From Paenibacillus sp. JNUCC32 (GTDB taxonomy: Bacteria > Bacillota > Bacilli > Paenibacillales > Paenibacillaceae): DNA of 64,000 bases. A program made the position numbers and the translations under genes. Positions 9,188 to 17,670 of this stretch are shown one piece after another. Under the pieces are notes generated by a model, which was not told where the DNA came from, did no database searches, and was given only the letters and a program-made list of their open reading frames with translations. The number at the start of each line of letters is the position of its first letter. Within the stretch, counting starts at the first letter, position 1. Location of the stretch: contig NZ_CP062260.1 of assembly GCF_014863545.1 (NCBI RefSeq), positions 2,356,001 to 2,420,000 of the forward strand, in the 5' to 3' direction.

Positions 9188-9285
9188 TGATTCTACCTCC
9201 CCTATCCCGGGTTCCGGTCTATAAGCTCTATTATTCCCGATTTACCTAAACGCCGCAACATGGAGTAAGTTATCGGCATTTGTAT

Positions 9286-9312
9286 CCCCCATGCCAATGG
9301 GGGCATATGATA
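9286..9312 (+). promoter_or_regulatory. Short hairpin followed by a sigma-K-like -10 element
   Basis: A 7-bp inverted repeat CCCCCAT / ATGGGGG (9286-9303, 4-nt loop) is followed at once by CATATGATA (9304-9312), which fits the mother-cell sigma-K -10 pattern CATANNNTA. The corresponding -35 is weak. It would place a start point about 60 nt before the glycosyltransferase gene. This is suggestive only. Confidence 0.3.
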
Positions 9313-9380
9313 AACAGAACTATGTTGATGACTTATTACAACCGTATAGAGTCACCTTCGGTTAGGATACAGAAAGGAAC

Positions 9381-10697
9381 ATGATAGCCATGCTGGTGTT
9401 TATTCTACCTGGATTATATCCTCATTTAAGCGAGAACACCGTATCCTCGGTTTTGCGTGTTTTTTCAAATGCCCGTCCTATCGTGATTCAAAACGAACGG
9501 GAGTCCGCAGCAATAATGAACGAAGCGCTGTCCGATAACCTGAATACGCCATGGTTCATGACGCTCTGTGCCGGAGATACTGTACAGCCCATGGCGAAGA
9601 AAGAAATCGAACGATGGCTGCAAACTTGCGCTGACGGCTCCGCTGGCTTTATACTGACTTCCGCAACCAAAACAGTCCAGCCAATAGCATTACACAAAAG
9701 ACCTGTTCCAAACTTCCATACTCCCCGCGGCCCCCTGTTATGGCGTACGAGCATCGTGATGAAAGGACAGACACCGGGTTTTTCGAGCAATGATCAGCTG
9801 CCGTTCCAGAAATACGTGTTGATCGATAAGCAGGTCCAGCTAACCAGCCACTATGAATGGAAGGAAGTAGATTCGGACGGGATCTTATACCATCATCGCG
9901 CTGCCCCTCCCTGGATGAAGGAAGCAGAGGAATGGAACGCAATCTCTCCGCTTCTTCATGCTCCATCCCGCGTTCAGACTATAAATGAAAAACAAATCCC
10001 TCCTATAGTTACCATTGCGCTGTGCACATTTAACGATGGTGAATACTTGCCGTGGGCTATTCGCTCCGTATTGTCACAGACGATCACAGATTGGGAGCTG
10101 ATCATAGTTGATGATCATTCAAGTGATGATACTCCAAGCATCCTGGCGGGATTACCGATAGATAAGCGTATAAATAAAGTGAGACTACATCAAAATCTGG
10201 GTAAGGCTCATGCCCTGAACTTAGCGCTACAAATGGCAAGCGGGGCCTGGTTTCTTGAGCTGGATGCCGATGATTGGCTGTCACCAGATATTCTGGAAGT
10301 TCTTCTACATGAAGCAAACAGGGAACCGAATGTTGGTGTATTGTATGCGAATCATTTTGAATGGGTCGAGCGTTTGAATAAACAGCTCCTTTACCAGGGG
10401 GTCCGAACTGGACCTTCCCGTTTGTCCGCGGAGCGACTCCTCGTAGAAGCTATGGCAGTAGCCCCAAGAATGTTCAATATCTCTGTAATCAAGCAGCTAG
10501 GAGGATGGAACACCTCAGTCCCGTTCGCAGGGCGTCTATACGAAGATATCGAGATGTTATCCAAGGTTTCAAGCTTCCATCCGGTTTACATTCCTAAACC
10601 GCTGTATCATAGAAGAATTAGGAGCTCAAGCATGACGCATCGGCATCTTAATCACTATGAGAAATGGAAGAACTCGATGAGCGATATTTTGAAATAG
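9381..10697 (+). CDS. Family 2 glycosyltransferase with a degenerate N-terminal half
   Basis: The 438-residue protein has a clear GT-A (GT2) domain from residue ~208: VTIALCTFNDGEYLPWAIRSVL, then IIVDDHSSDDT, NLGKAHALNLAL and the metal-binding ELDADDW, ending with LYEDIEM. It should transfer a sugar from a nucleotide-sugar donor in the cytoplasm. The first ~200 residues keep a short echo of the same fold (PWFMTLCAGDTVQP) but no recognisable donor-binding motifs, and look like a decayed second GT domain or an acceptor module. AAAGGA stands 2-3 nt before the ATG at 9381 and 11 nt before an in-frame ATG at 9390, so the start is uncertain. It opens the glycosylation cluster, possibly a spore-surface system. 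Confidence 0.85.
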   Translation: MIAMLVFILPGLYPHLSENTVSSVLRVFSNARPIVIQNERESAAIMNEALSDNLNTPWFMTLCAGDTVQPMAKKEIERWLQTCADGSAGFILTSATKTVQPIALHKRPVPNFHTPRGPLLWRTSIVMKGQTPGFSSNDQLPFQKYVLIDKQVQLTSHYEWKEVDSDGILYHHRAAPPWMKEAEEWNAISPLLHAPSRVQTINEKQIPPIVTIALCTFNDGEYLPWAIRSVLSQTITDWELIIVDDHSSDDTPSILAGLPIDKRINKVRLHQNLGKAHALNLALQMASGAWFLELDADDWLSPDILEVLLHEANREPNVGVLYANHFEWVERLNKQLLYQGVRTGPSRLSAERLLVEAMAVAPRMFNISVIKQLGGWNTSVPFAGRLYEDIEMLSKVSSFHPVYIPKPLYHRRIRSSSMTHRHLNHYEKWKNSMSDILK

Positions 10698-10728
10698 TTA
10701 TTGCAAAGTTCCCCATCTCAAGTGAAGA

Positions 10729-10929
10729 CTAAGGAAGTATGCGAACTAATGAAATATTATCATTGATGATGGTGACCTGCCTTGATGCTGGCAAATAGTT
10801 TGAGCTTACAACCTGAACTGTGATCAACGCGCCTGCTGCCGATAATAACTGTCCTTGAAGGAACTGATTGGCCTGGATAACCTCCACTGTCCTGCCAAGG
10901 AAAGTTGCCAGTATTTCCGAAAAATCCAT
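10729..10929 (-). CDS. Small DUF2642-like (YuzF-type) protein
   Basis: The protein has 66 residues. The pattern is short beta-strands with a conserved opening, LGRTVEVIQANQFLQGQL, and an end, NDNISLVRILP. This resembles the DUF2642/YuzF group of small, LSm-like proteins of spore formers, several of which are linked to spores. ATG 10929 is preceded by GGAGGGAAGAG. It lies 24 nt after its larger relative (10954-11352) on the same strand, so the two are probably co-transcribed. Both sit between glycosyltransferase genes facing the other way. The family match is by eye; function is unknown. Confidence 0.6.
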   Translation of the reverse strand: MDFSEILATFLGRTVEVIQANQFLQGQLLSAAGALITVQVVSSNYLPASRQVTIINDNISLVRILP

Positions 10930-10953
10930 CCACTCTTCCCTCCCTGTCCATCA

Positions 10954-11352
10954 TTATTCAATAGATAAAACACTGCTCAACGGTATTATGGCAATACTTC
11001 CGTTAGGCTCCGAGATTTGAATATAATTGTCTCCAATAGACACCAATGAACCGAAAATCGAACCAGCCGGAGTTTCGATGGTTATTCGAGTATTCAGACG
11101 CGATCTTAAATAAGCAATGACATTATTCCAATCCGCATAGCCATAATCCTCCACTTGTTTCTGAAGAGCGTTTACCCGTATGGTAAGTCGTCTGAGCTGT
11201 AATTTGATTTGAGATATGCTATGAATCAATCTTCGACGCAACCGATTTAGCTTGCTCAGAACCGTTATCGGCTTTTTAGCACGCTTATGTTTTCTCTTGC
11301 CAACAATGAATTTGCAATCTTTTTGATGGCTTCGGTTCCAATATCTCCTCAC
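10954..11352 (-). CDS. Basic coiled-coil protein with DUF2642-like C-terminus
   Basis: The protein has 132 residues from a GTG start at 11352, chosen because GGAGG stands 8 nt upstream. A longer reading to 11472 has no such site and enters the shared intergenic region. The first ~75 residues are strongly basic and helical (KRKHKRAKKP, LRRRLIHSISQIKLQLRRL), probably a coiled coil or nucleic-acid or polyanion binding stretch. The last ~55 residues (LNTRITIETPAGSIFGSL, IPLSSVLSIE) repeat the beta-rich fold of the 66-residue neighbour. CATATTGTA, a sigma-K-like -10, lies at 11391-11383. A spore-coat or exosporium role is an inference from the family and from the glycosyltransferases around it. 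Confidence 0.6.
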   Translation of the reverse strand: MRRYWNRSHQKDCKFIVGKRKHKRAKKPITVLSKLNRLRRRLIHSISQIKLQLRRLTIRVNALQKQVEDYGYADWNNVIAYLRSRLNTRITIETPAGSIFGSLVSIGDNYIQISEPNGSIAIIPLSSVLSIE

Positions 11353-11382
11353 ACTAGCTGCCTCCCTCCATATAGTCACTGG

Positions 11383-11391
11383 TACAATATG
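11383..11391 (-). promoter_or_regulatory. Possible sigma-K-type -10 element
   Basis: Read on the minus strand this is CATATTGTA, which fits CATANNNTA. It lies ~30 nt before the GTG start of the basic DUF2642-like gene and just upstream of its ribosome-binding site. The -35 region (about 17 bp further up) lacks a clear AC, so the call is weak. Confidence 0.25.
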
Positions 11392-11605
11392 TATAAATCC
11401 ATCCAATGGAAACCTGAATAGCCAAAGATAAGAAAAGGGCCTACAACTATAGATCCGTATAAATTGTTGCAAGATATTTCAATGCGGGAATCATACATAC
11501 CCATTTTGATAAAACCAATGCCGGATGGTGTTCTACCCATACAGATACATGGGGTGATACATACTTTGTTAAAGAGACAATCACACACGAGAGAGGAGGC
11601 TACTC

Positions 11606-14206
11606 TTGAATAAAATCACAAACAACCGGCGCAGATCTTCCACGAATCGCACGAGTCCCCGTCAGATTAAGCTTCGTAAATCAAACTATAAATTGTACAA
11701 AAAGAAACGGTCAGTTCAGCCGGTACCTCCGATTTTCCTATCACATACAACTCATCAACAATCCGTCACCCCTTTTGAATACGAGGCTGCCCCTGTCCCT
11801 GCTGGGCCCCGGGTAACGGAGATTTTTGCACCCGGGATAGCGCCGTTATACGACATTATTCGTTTTCCCGTCATTGATTGGCAATTCAGATGGCAGCGGC
11901 CGCAGCAATTATCCGAACAGTTCGCTCAACAGGGACATCGTGTTTTCTATGTAACCACGGAGATCATCGGTTTGCGCAAGGAAGAGGCTTCCAAAGAAGA
12001 GGTAGGACGTTTTGTCTCGATTAAGAACATCGATCGAAACGTATGGCTCGTTACTTTGTGCGCGCATAAACCTCTAAATCTATATAAAGATGAGATGAGC
12101 AGCTGGGATATCCAGTACCTAAAATGGTCTATAGAGCATGTACGAGACAAATTCGGGATATCCCAAATGGTATCGATTGTCGATTTACCGTTCTGGACTC
12201 CTCTTGTCACGGCCATGGAGCAACATCATATCGTGTATGATTGCATGGATCATCATGCGGGTTTCTCGACCAATGATCCTGCCATGCTCCATCAGGAGGA
12301 ACGCCTGCTTCGGGTGGCCGGGCTTGTCGTAACGTCCTCACAGCATTTGTACGATTGGGCTATTGAACATAATCCATCCACGGTCCTTATCCGCAATGCC
12401 GCTGATATCTCTCATTTTTTAAAACCGCCTGAACAATCGTTGACGGAGCTGAAGTCCTTAAAGCAGCCGATTATCGGTTATTACGGGGCGATATCCGACT
12501 GGTTCGATATACGCCTGATCGAAACAGTGGCCAGAAACAGACCCGAATGGACATTCGTTCTGATTGGACACACCTTTGGTTGTGATACCACTGACGTCGA
12601 GAAGCTGGACAATGTCGTACTTTTGGGCGAGAAGCCCTATCATGAGCTGCCAATCTATTTACATCGATTTCAAGTTGCATTAATTCCTTTCATGAAGAAT
12701 ATGCTCACCAAGGCTACAAATCCTGTCAAACTGTACGAATATCTTGCGGCTGGAAAACCAGTCGTATCTACCGACCTGCCAGAGGTTGAAGCCGTTGCTT
12801 CCGATATGGTCTCCATTGCAGATACGCCGGATAAATTCGAACAGGCAATTCATGAAGCACTTCAGGAATCCGGTACCGAGCAGATCAAACGAAGGCAAGA
12901 ATTCGCCCGTCATAATAACTGGGTTCAAAGATACCAGGTTCTAAACGACTACATTACACAGCATCTGTTTCCTAAGGTTAGCGTCATTATTGTCGTTCAC
13001 AATAAATGGTCTTACACCGAGCAATGTCTCCGCAGTTTGCTGCAAAAGGGACATTATCCAAACCTGGAAGTTGTTATCGTCGATAATGCCTCGACGGATC
13101 AAACTTCTTTTCACCTTAAAGCTCTTAACAACCCGCTGGTTAAAGTTATTTCGTCTCCGGAAAATCTTGGTTTTTCCGCAGGGAACACACTCGGATGCCT
13201 GGAATCAACAGGTGAGTATATGATTTTGCTTAACAACGATACGCTAGTACCTGATGGCAGCTGGATTACCCGATTGCTCCGGCCATTTCACGAAGACCCG
13301 CAAATCGGAATGACGGGCCCGATGTCCAATTATGTGGGTAATGATCAAGCGTTGGATCATTTCATCGGCGACGCGGTATACGGTGCCGATGTTCGTTGGT
13401 TGCATGATTTCTATAAGCTGTACCATGAGAAAATCAGATATACCGATTTGCTTGGATTCTTCTGTGTTGCCATGAAGCGTAGTGTATGGGATAAGGTTGG
13501 TTCCCTTGATCCGGCCTATGGAATTGGCATGTTCGAGGATGATGATTACTGTGAACGGGTGCGCAATGCAGGTTACCGTCTGGCTATCGTCGAAGATGCT
13601 TTTGTATATCATTACGGCAGTGCCACCATTAAAGAACTGAGGCCCCAAGCATACGATTCGTTGTGGGAAAAGAACAAGGCATACTACGAGCAGAAATGGA
13701 ACAAAACCTGGAGATTGCCGAAAGGTCCTCACAGCCTGTTTCATTTGGCGGATCATCCGCAGGAAATCGCCAATCGGATTCATGTGACAGGGAAGAAGTT
13801 CGCTTTGGTTCTGGGTGATAAAGTATGGGATGCCCACTCCAAACGCTGGCAGAAAATCGTCATGGGATTGACGGAGGATGAGGACTTGTATGTCATCGTA
13901 TATGCGCATGAATACCACGGCAAACCGATAATCGGAACTCGCAAGGTGGGTCCAAGACTGTATTTCACTAACCGGATCGATTTATTCTCTCAAGTCACAT
14001 TTGATCATGTAATATACTGCGGTTCAACCGATGTTTACCCCTACCTGCGTTCCGACCATTTTGTAGCGGATTCGCTTTGTTATCATGATCATCGGCTCAA
14101 AGCTCTTCAATCCAACTTGCCCGATATCAAGGTGTTTGGGGATGCTCTTGTGACTCATACCGTACGTAATGTCATGTCTCTTACAAGGGATATATCGACC
14201 GTATAG
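11606..14206 (+). CDS. Two-domain glycosyltransferase (GT4-like plus GT2)
   Basis: The 866-residue protein begins with a ~45-residue very basic, Asn/Arg/Lys-rich tail, as in other spore-surface glycosyltransferases of this group. Residues ~85-450 form a GT-B domain (DWQFRWQRPQQLSEQFAQQGHRVFYV; later PIIGYYGAISDWFDIRLIE and the donor-site KLYEYLAAGKPVVSTDLPEV). Residues ~458-700 form a GT-A family 2 domain (VSVIIVVHNKWSYTEQCLRSLL, VIVDNASTDQT, ENLGFSAGNTLG, LLNNDTLVP, FEDDDYCERVR). The last ~160 residues carry no recognised domain. The start is TTG 11606 behind GAGAGGAGG. It could build a two-sugar unit. It is divergent from the DUF2642-like pair and separated from the next, convergent operon by a hairpin. 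Confidence 0.88.
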   Translation: MNKITNNRRRSSTNRTSPRQIKLRKSNYKLYKKKRSVQPVPPIFLSHTTHQQSVTPFEYEAAPVPAGPRVTEIFAPGIAPLYDIIRFPVIDWQFRWQRPQQLSEQFAQQGHRVFYVTTEIIGLRKEEASKEEVGRFVSIKNIDRNVWLVTLCAHKPLNLYKDEMSSWDIQYLKWSIEHVRDKFGISQMVSIVDLPFWTPLVTAMEQHHIVYDCMDHHAGFSTNDPAMLHQEERLLRVAGLVVTSSQHLYDWAIEHNPSTVLIRNAADISHFLKPPEQSLTELKSLKQPIIGYYGAISDWFDIRLIETVARNRPEWTFVLIGHTFGCDTTDVEKLDNVVLLGEKPYHELPIYLHRFQVALIPFMKNMLTKATNPVKLYEYLAAGKPVVSTDLPEVEAVASDMVSIADTPDKFEQAIHEALQESGTEQIKRRQEFARHNNWVQRYQVLNDYITQHLFPKVSVIIVVHNKWSYTEQCLRSLLQKGHYPNLEVVIVDNASTDQTSFHLKALNNPLVKVISSPENLGFSAGNTLGCLESTGEYMILLNNDTLVPDGSWITRLLRPFHEDPQIGMTGPMSNYVGNDQALDHFIGDAVYGADVRWLHDFYKLYHEKIRYTDLLGFFCVAMKRSVWDKVGSLDPAYGIGMFEDDDYCERVRNAGYRLAIVEDAFVYHYGSATIKELRPQAYDSLWEKNKAYYEQKWNKTWRLPKGPHSLFHLADHPQEIANRIHVTGKKFALVLGDKVWDAHSKRWQKIVMGLTEDEDLYVIVYAHEYHGKPIIGTRKVGPRLYFTNRIDLFSQVTFDHVIYCGSTDVYPYLRSDHFVADSLCYHDHRLKALQSNLPDIKVFGDALVTHTVRNVMSLTRDISTV

Positions 14207-14249
14207 TATAAAACGGAACTCCCTAAATAACTGGAGAATAAAAACCCAT

Positions 14250-14280
14250 CCATGCTTCTGAAGTTCGTTCAGAAGCATGG
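14250..14280. terminator. Hairpin between convergent glycosyltransferase genes
   Basis: A 13-bp perfect stem CCATGCTTCTGAA / TTCAGAAGCATGG has a 5-nt loop. The T-run is weak on both strands (GGGTTTTTA follows on the minus strand after a short gap). Its position between two convergent stops supports a terminator role. Confidence 0.65.
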
Positions 14281-14289
14281 TCATGGCGT

Positions 14290-15054
14290 TTAATTTGAAT
14301 GAGGCTCTTTTGCCATTTTCTTTAAGTAACGCCGAATGACTTCTGGATGACGACCTTGAAAGGGAGTTGTGGTTATCTCGTATTCCGAATGCTTAAAACT
14401 CCAATCTGGCACGCCTTCGTTTTCAAGTAAATTAACGTCTTTTCTCCGGTTGTCATTAAATTTGATCTTACGTCCCAAAGCATAATGATAATGGTATATA
14501 TTCACATCGCTTCGCCCTCTTGGAATACTCCATATGCTCTGCCCTTCTGCCGCCTCAAGCGTGCAATGATGCTTCTCATTACGATAACGAATCCCTTTAT
14601 TCGCCCTCCACATTCTCGTTATATCATTGGACCATCGCTCATCCCCTGGGCTATTCACTCGAATGGTCCACGGATCTCCCCAAAAATTGACGAATGGGAA
14701 CTGGTAAATATCCACGTCAGCGTTGGCCATAAGCTCCGGCAGCGCTTCTTGAAAACGATCATCCATCAATTCATCGATATCCAGATTCATAATCCAGTCT
14801 CCCTGAGCTTGATCGATCAGGAAATTACGTACTTGGGATTCATTCCAATCATCGGTGTAAGGCATTCCATTTTGCTGCAAACGAAACAACCGGATTGGAT
14901 AACGATCCTGCAAGCGCTCAATATGCTTCAAAGTGCCATCTGTGCTTCCTCCATCGACCATAATGATTTCATGAGCAAAACGGCTCACGCTTTCTATATA
15001 TAAGGGGACAAACGTTTCTTCATTCAAAACCGGTACAATGACCGACAGCTTCAT
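14290..15054 (-). CDS. Family 2 glycosyltransferase (WaaE/KdtX-like)
   Basis: This is a 254-residue GT-A glycosyltransferase. It opens with the donor-binding strand MKLSVIVPVLNEETFVPLYIES, followed by IIMVDGGSTDGT and the metal site in DWIMNLDIDELMDD (a DxD variant). The acceptor half has ITRMWRANKGIRYRNEKHH and a short basic tail. The arrangement is like enzymes that add heptose or glucose to lipopolysaccharide cores and to spore-surface glycans. It is the last gene of a three-gene minus-strand operon; 35 nt separate it from the gene before it. AAGGAGAGG precedes the ATG at 15054. Donor and acceptor sugars are unknown. Confidence 0.85.
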   Translation of the reverse strand: MKLSVIVPVLNEETFVPLYIESVSRFAHEIIMVDGGSTDGTLKHIERLQDRYPIRLFRLQQNGMPYTDDWNESQVRNFLIDQAQGDWIMNLDIDELMDDRFQEALPELMANADVDIYQFPFVNFWGDPWTIRVNSPGDERWSNDITRMWRANKGIRYRNEKHHCTLEAAEGQSIWSIPRGRSDVNIYHYHYALGRKIKFNDNRRKDVNLLENEGVPDWSFKHSEYEITTTPFQGRHPEVIRRYLKKMAKEPHSN

Positions 15055-15089
15055 GGAATATCCTCTCCTTCCTGTTCTGGCCCTTACGC

Positions 15090-15773
15090 TTAACCTCTGC
15101 CGATCAGTTTGCGCATAGACTGAACATCCCCCCTTGCCTCCTTGTATTGTTTGTACAAGGCATAGTTGGTTTCATAATGGGGATTGCCTTCTGGTCCAAC
15201 AAACGGGTGCCAAAAGTGCACCATTTCACCGTCCAATCGAACGTGGGTACCGATAAGGGTGTCCATTGCGTATGCGAAGGCCTCATCCTCCCCGCCCCAG
15301 CCGATAAACCGTTCATCATATCCCCCCACCGCATCAAACGCATTTCGTTTTAATGCATTCAACCCTCCCAGATAATAAGCGCTGTTCTCATCTCTATTTC
15401 CCAGTATCGTTGGGATCGGCCAATCCGCTGTTTGAGACAGGATCATTTGCGAGATGTCCTCCGGCAGCCGTAATATACGACTGAAGGGGATAACCCATTG
15501 ACGATCATTCACGTAAGATATCGTTTCCAGCACGAGGTTGGGATCATATACGATATCACAGTCGGCAATCATGAATACATCTCTGGTTGCTTGGCGGGCT
15601 GCGCGGTTAATGGCTTTCGACCTGCTGAATGGATTACCGGAGACCTCACCGATGCATACTTCTATGCCCGGCATCGTCCGTGAGTAGAAATCCAGCGCCC
15701 ACCTAAGCGCAGCATCCCTCGGCCCGCCTTGATCCGACTGGTAGGGAATCAGAACGGAAACTTGGTCAAACAT
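15090..15773 (-). CDS. Galactosyltransferase-like GT-A glycosyltransferase
   Basis: The protein has 227 residues. Motifs include VSVLIPYQSDQGGPRD at the start, MIADCDIVYDPN (metal site) and the C-terminal FIGWGGEDEAFAYAM, which is the signature of the galactosyltransferase/GT7 C-terminal group found in bacterial two-domain glycosyltransferases. The ATG at 15773 was chosen because AGGAGG lies 9 nt upstream; an in-frame GTG at 15791 overlaps that site. It sits in the middle of the three-gene operon 16749-14290 with 31-35 nt gaps. It acts in the cytoplasm on a nucleotide-sugar donor; the acceptor is unknown. Confidence 0.83.
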   Translation of the reverse strand: MFDQVSVLIPYQSDQGGPRDAALRWALDFYSRTMPGIEVCIGEVSGNPFSRSKAINRAARQATRDVFMIADCDIVYDPNLVLETISYVNDRQWVIPFSRILRLPEDISQMILSQTADWPIPTILGNRDENSAYYLGGLNALKRNAFDAVGGYDERFIGWGGEDEAFAYAMDTLIGTHVRLDGEMVHFWHPFVGPEGNPHYETNYALYKQYKEARGDVQSMRKLIGRG

Positions 15774-15804
15774 CTTTTTCTTCCTCCTCACCTGCAGAGC
15801 TTGA

Positions 15805-16749
15805 CTAAATTTGAAACAAAACGCGGAGCCATCGGCTCATCGCATGGTCGATCCTCCAACCTGACTCTATATGACTCCTGCACCTTAACCCGATTTCTCG
15901 AAGTTCATCCGTCCGACTTCTCCAATGGTTAATCTTGTGTATAAAATCTTCGGGAGAGTCACTATCCAATATCAGTCCATGGGCAGCCGGATGAGCTGCA
16001 TCTTTTGCATTACCGACATTCGTGGAAAGAACGGGAACCCCGCAAGCATACGCTTCCAGCACAGTAGCCCCGCTTCCTTCATTGGCTCCCGTGTTCAACA
16101 ACAAGTTCAACTTATGATAAAAACCCGGCATGCTTTCGTAAGTGTGAGCACCGGAAGTTTCGATAAAAGCGATTCCTTCGTCACTCTTGAAATGCTCTTT
16201 AATTCGCATATACAAAGTATTGTAGTTTTTAGAGGTTTTCGAGGGATCTCCGGCCCATCCGATCACGAATGGAGCATTGTCTATTCGAGCCATAGGCAAT
16301 GGCTGAAACAATTTGTCATCCACGAAATGACCGATATACTCCACAGATGTGTTCGGCGCTACAGCCTGCAAGATGGAGGCCAGTCTCCGATTTATAGCGC
16401 CCAGCTTTCCGATTCTAGGAAGGACCAGCCTGAGAAAGTCAGGATCGGGAACGAGTTCATCCTTCCATTCCCTATAGGTTTCGTAGTGTTTACTGAAGTA
16501 ATAATAGGAGACGGCTGCCGCTGAATCGATGCGGATATTCTTGAAAACGCAATAAGCCGCAATGCCAAGACACATGGCGGATATGTGATCATATTGGTGA
16601 TTCAACTCTCCACTGCTTTTGTGTTCAAGATAGAGATCCAATTCGCTCATAGACATGAGGTCCAACGATGGATGATATTGCTGAATAACCTTGGCATTCT
16701 TACCCAGGATCCACCAGGGCACGTCATAGATCAGCAAGTGCCTTCCCAT
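15805..16749 (-). CDS. GT-B (family 4 type) glycosyltransferase
   Basis: The 314-residue protein is GT-B-like. It has an N-terminal half (LLIYDVPWWILGKNAKVIQQY) and a C-terminal donor-binding half with PFVIGWAGDPSKTSKNYNTL, LLLNTGANEGSGATVLEAYACGVPVLSTNVG and a final helix. The glutamate in NEGSG and the E/AYACGVPV run are the usual donor-binding site. The ATG at 16749 is chosen over a longer reading to 16818 because AAGGAGG is 8 nt upstream. It is the first gene of the three-gene minus-strand glycosyltransferase operon. The role is inferred from the cluster: probably synthesis of a surface or spore glycan. Confidence 0.83.
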   Translation of the reverse strand: MGRHLLIYDVPWWILGKNAKVIQQYHPSLDLMSMSELDLYLEHKSSGELNHQYDHISAMCLGIAAYCVFKNIRIDSAAAVSYYYFSKHYETYREWKDELVPDPDFLRLVLPRIGKLGAINRRLASILQAVAPNTSVEYIGHFVDDKLFQPLPMARIDNAPFVIGWAGDPSKTSKNYNTLYMRIKEHFKSDEGIAFIETSGAHTYESMPGFYHKLNLLLNTGANEGSGATVLEAYACGVPVLSTNVGNAKDAAHPAAHGLILDSDSPEDFIHKINHWRSRTDELREIGLRCRSHIESGWRIDHAMSRWLRVLFQI

Positions 16750-16846
16750 AATGTCGACCTCCTTATCCGCTCGTAATAGAGTATATTCGACTCCTCCCCG
16801 ACAAGTTTGCAAGACCATGCAAAATGATGAATACGTCCATCATTAA

Positions 16847-16899
16847 CAATAAAAAGCTGCCCATGGCGTAGAATGAAACCTACACTAAAGGCAGCCGTA
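16847..16899 (-). terminator. Terminator of the Nudix/small-membrane-protein transcript
   Basis: Minus-strand arms GGCTGCC and GGGCAGC enclose a ~30-nt loop and are followed by TTTTTATTG. It lies 26 nt after the small membrane protein gene and in front of the glycosyltransferase operon. Confidence 0.6.
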
Positions 16900-16924
16900 T
16901 AATTCCAATGAATTTGACTGATAA

Positions 16925-17110
16925 CTAAACTTTTTTATCGATAATATGTTCATTGGCACGGATCTCTTGAATTTCTTTTCTCAATGCTCTCATCTCTTGA
17001 AGCATGGCATCCATTCTAATGATGATTTTGGATGAATTGATGGCGTAACGAATAACAATGGTGGAAACTACGATACTTATCACAATCATGAAAATCTCTA
17101 CAAAATCCAT
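16925..17110 (-). CDS. Small single-pass membrane protein with coiled coil
   Basis: The 61-residue protein has one N-terminal membrane segment (IFMIVISIVVSTIVIRYAI, residues ~6-24) followed by a charged helix with heptad-like spacing (MDAMLQEMRALRKEIQEIRANEH). No family was recognised. GGAGG precedes the ATG at 17110 by 11 nt. It lies 19 nt behind the Nudix hydrolase gene and is probably co-transcribed with it; a terminator follows. It could be a small oligomerising membrane anchor; no function is claimed. Confidence 0.6.
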   Translation of the reverse strand: MDFVEIFMIVISIVVSTIVIRYAINSSKIIIRMDAMLQEMRALRKEIQEIRANEHIIDKKV

Positions 17111-17129
17111 TTAATCAAGAACCTCCGTA

Positions 17130-17639
17130 TTATGATGGCTGAATGAATTCCTTAAGCAAGCCCTGCATCATGGCAAAAATCAGTTCGGAATCCTGCAGCT
17201 TATTCTCCTTTATCCCGCGCCAGCAGTCCGTGACGCTCATACGTACCACGTCAATGCGCTCGTATCCCTCGAGCTGCTGGCCGGATTGGCTTATTACCTC
17301 ATCGGTATAATAGACATGTGCGATCTCGTTGCACCTCCAGGACGCCGGGTACAGCTTGCCTAGGTAGTGAAGCTCACCGCAGATGAAGCCTGTTTCCTCC
17401 AGCATTTCACGTCGAGCCGCCGATTCCAGGTCCTCTTCCTCGCCTACGCCGCCGCCAGGCAGCTGAATAACGTAATCATCCACGGCCGCTCGGTATTGAC
17501 GGATCAGCAGCAGCTGATCGCCATCCTTTGCCAGAACAACAACGGACACATAATTTTCCTTGGTATAATACACTTTGCCTGACGTTTCCTCGTAAATCGA
17601 TATTCCGTTATGGCGGATCAATAACTCGCTATTTACCAT
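17130..17639 (-). CDS. Nudix hydrolase (ADP-ribose pyrophosphatase-like)
   Basis: The 169-residue protein has a Nudix box at residues ~62-84: GGGVGEEEDLESAARREMLEETG, matching GX5EX7REUXEEXGU with the REMLEETG core. The preceding LLLIRQYRAAVDDYVIQLPGGG strand and the following YPASWRCNEIAHVYY pattern match ADP-ribose/NDP-sugar pyrophosphatases. It should cleave a nucleoside diphosphate linked to another moiety with Mg2+. Next to a glycosyltransferase cluster a nucleotide-sugar substrate is possible but unproven. GGAG precedes the ATG at 17639. Confidence 0.88.
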   Translation of the reverse strand: MVNSELLIRHNGISIYEETSGKVYYTKENYVSVVVLAKDGDQLLLIRQYRAAVDDYVIQLPGGGVGEEEDLESAARREMLEETGFICGELHYLGKLYPASWRCNEIAHVYYTDEVISQSGQQLEGYERIDVVRMSVTDCWRGIKENKLQDSELIFAMMQGLLKEFIQPS

Positions 17640-17670
17640 ACGGGCAGGTGCTCCTTTTCAAGACGGTTGG

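Noticed and set aside
11355..11472. N-terminal extension of the basic DUF2642-like gene
   Set aside because: A GTG with GGAGG at 8 nt lies at 11352; the extension runs through the promoter region and has no ribosome-binding site.
13244..13918. 224-codon frame on the minus strand inside the two-domain glycosyltransferase
   Set aside because: It is a shadow of the plus-strand gene; no motif or ribosome-binding site.
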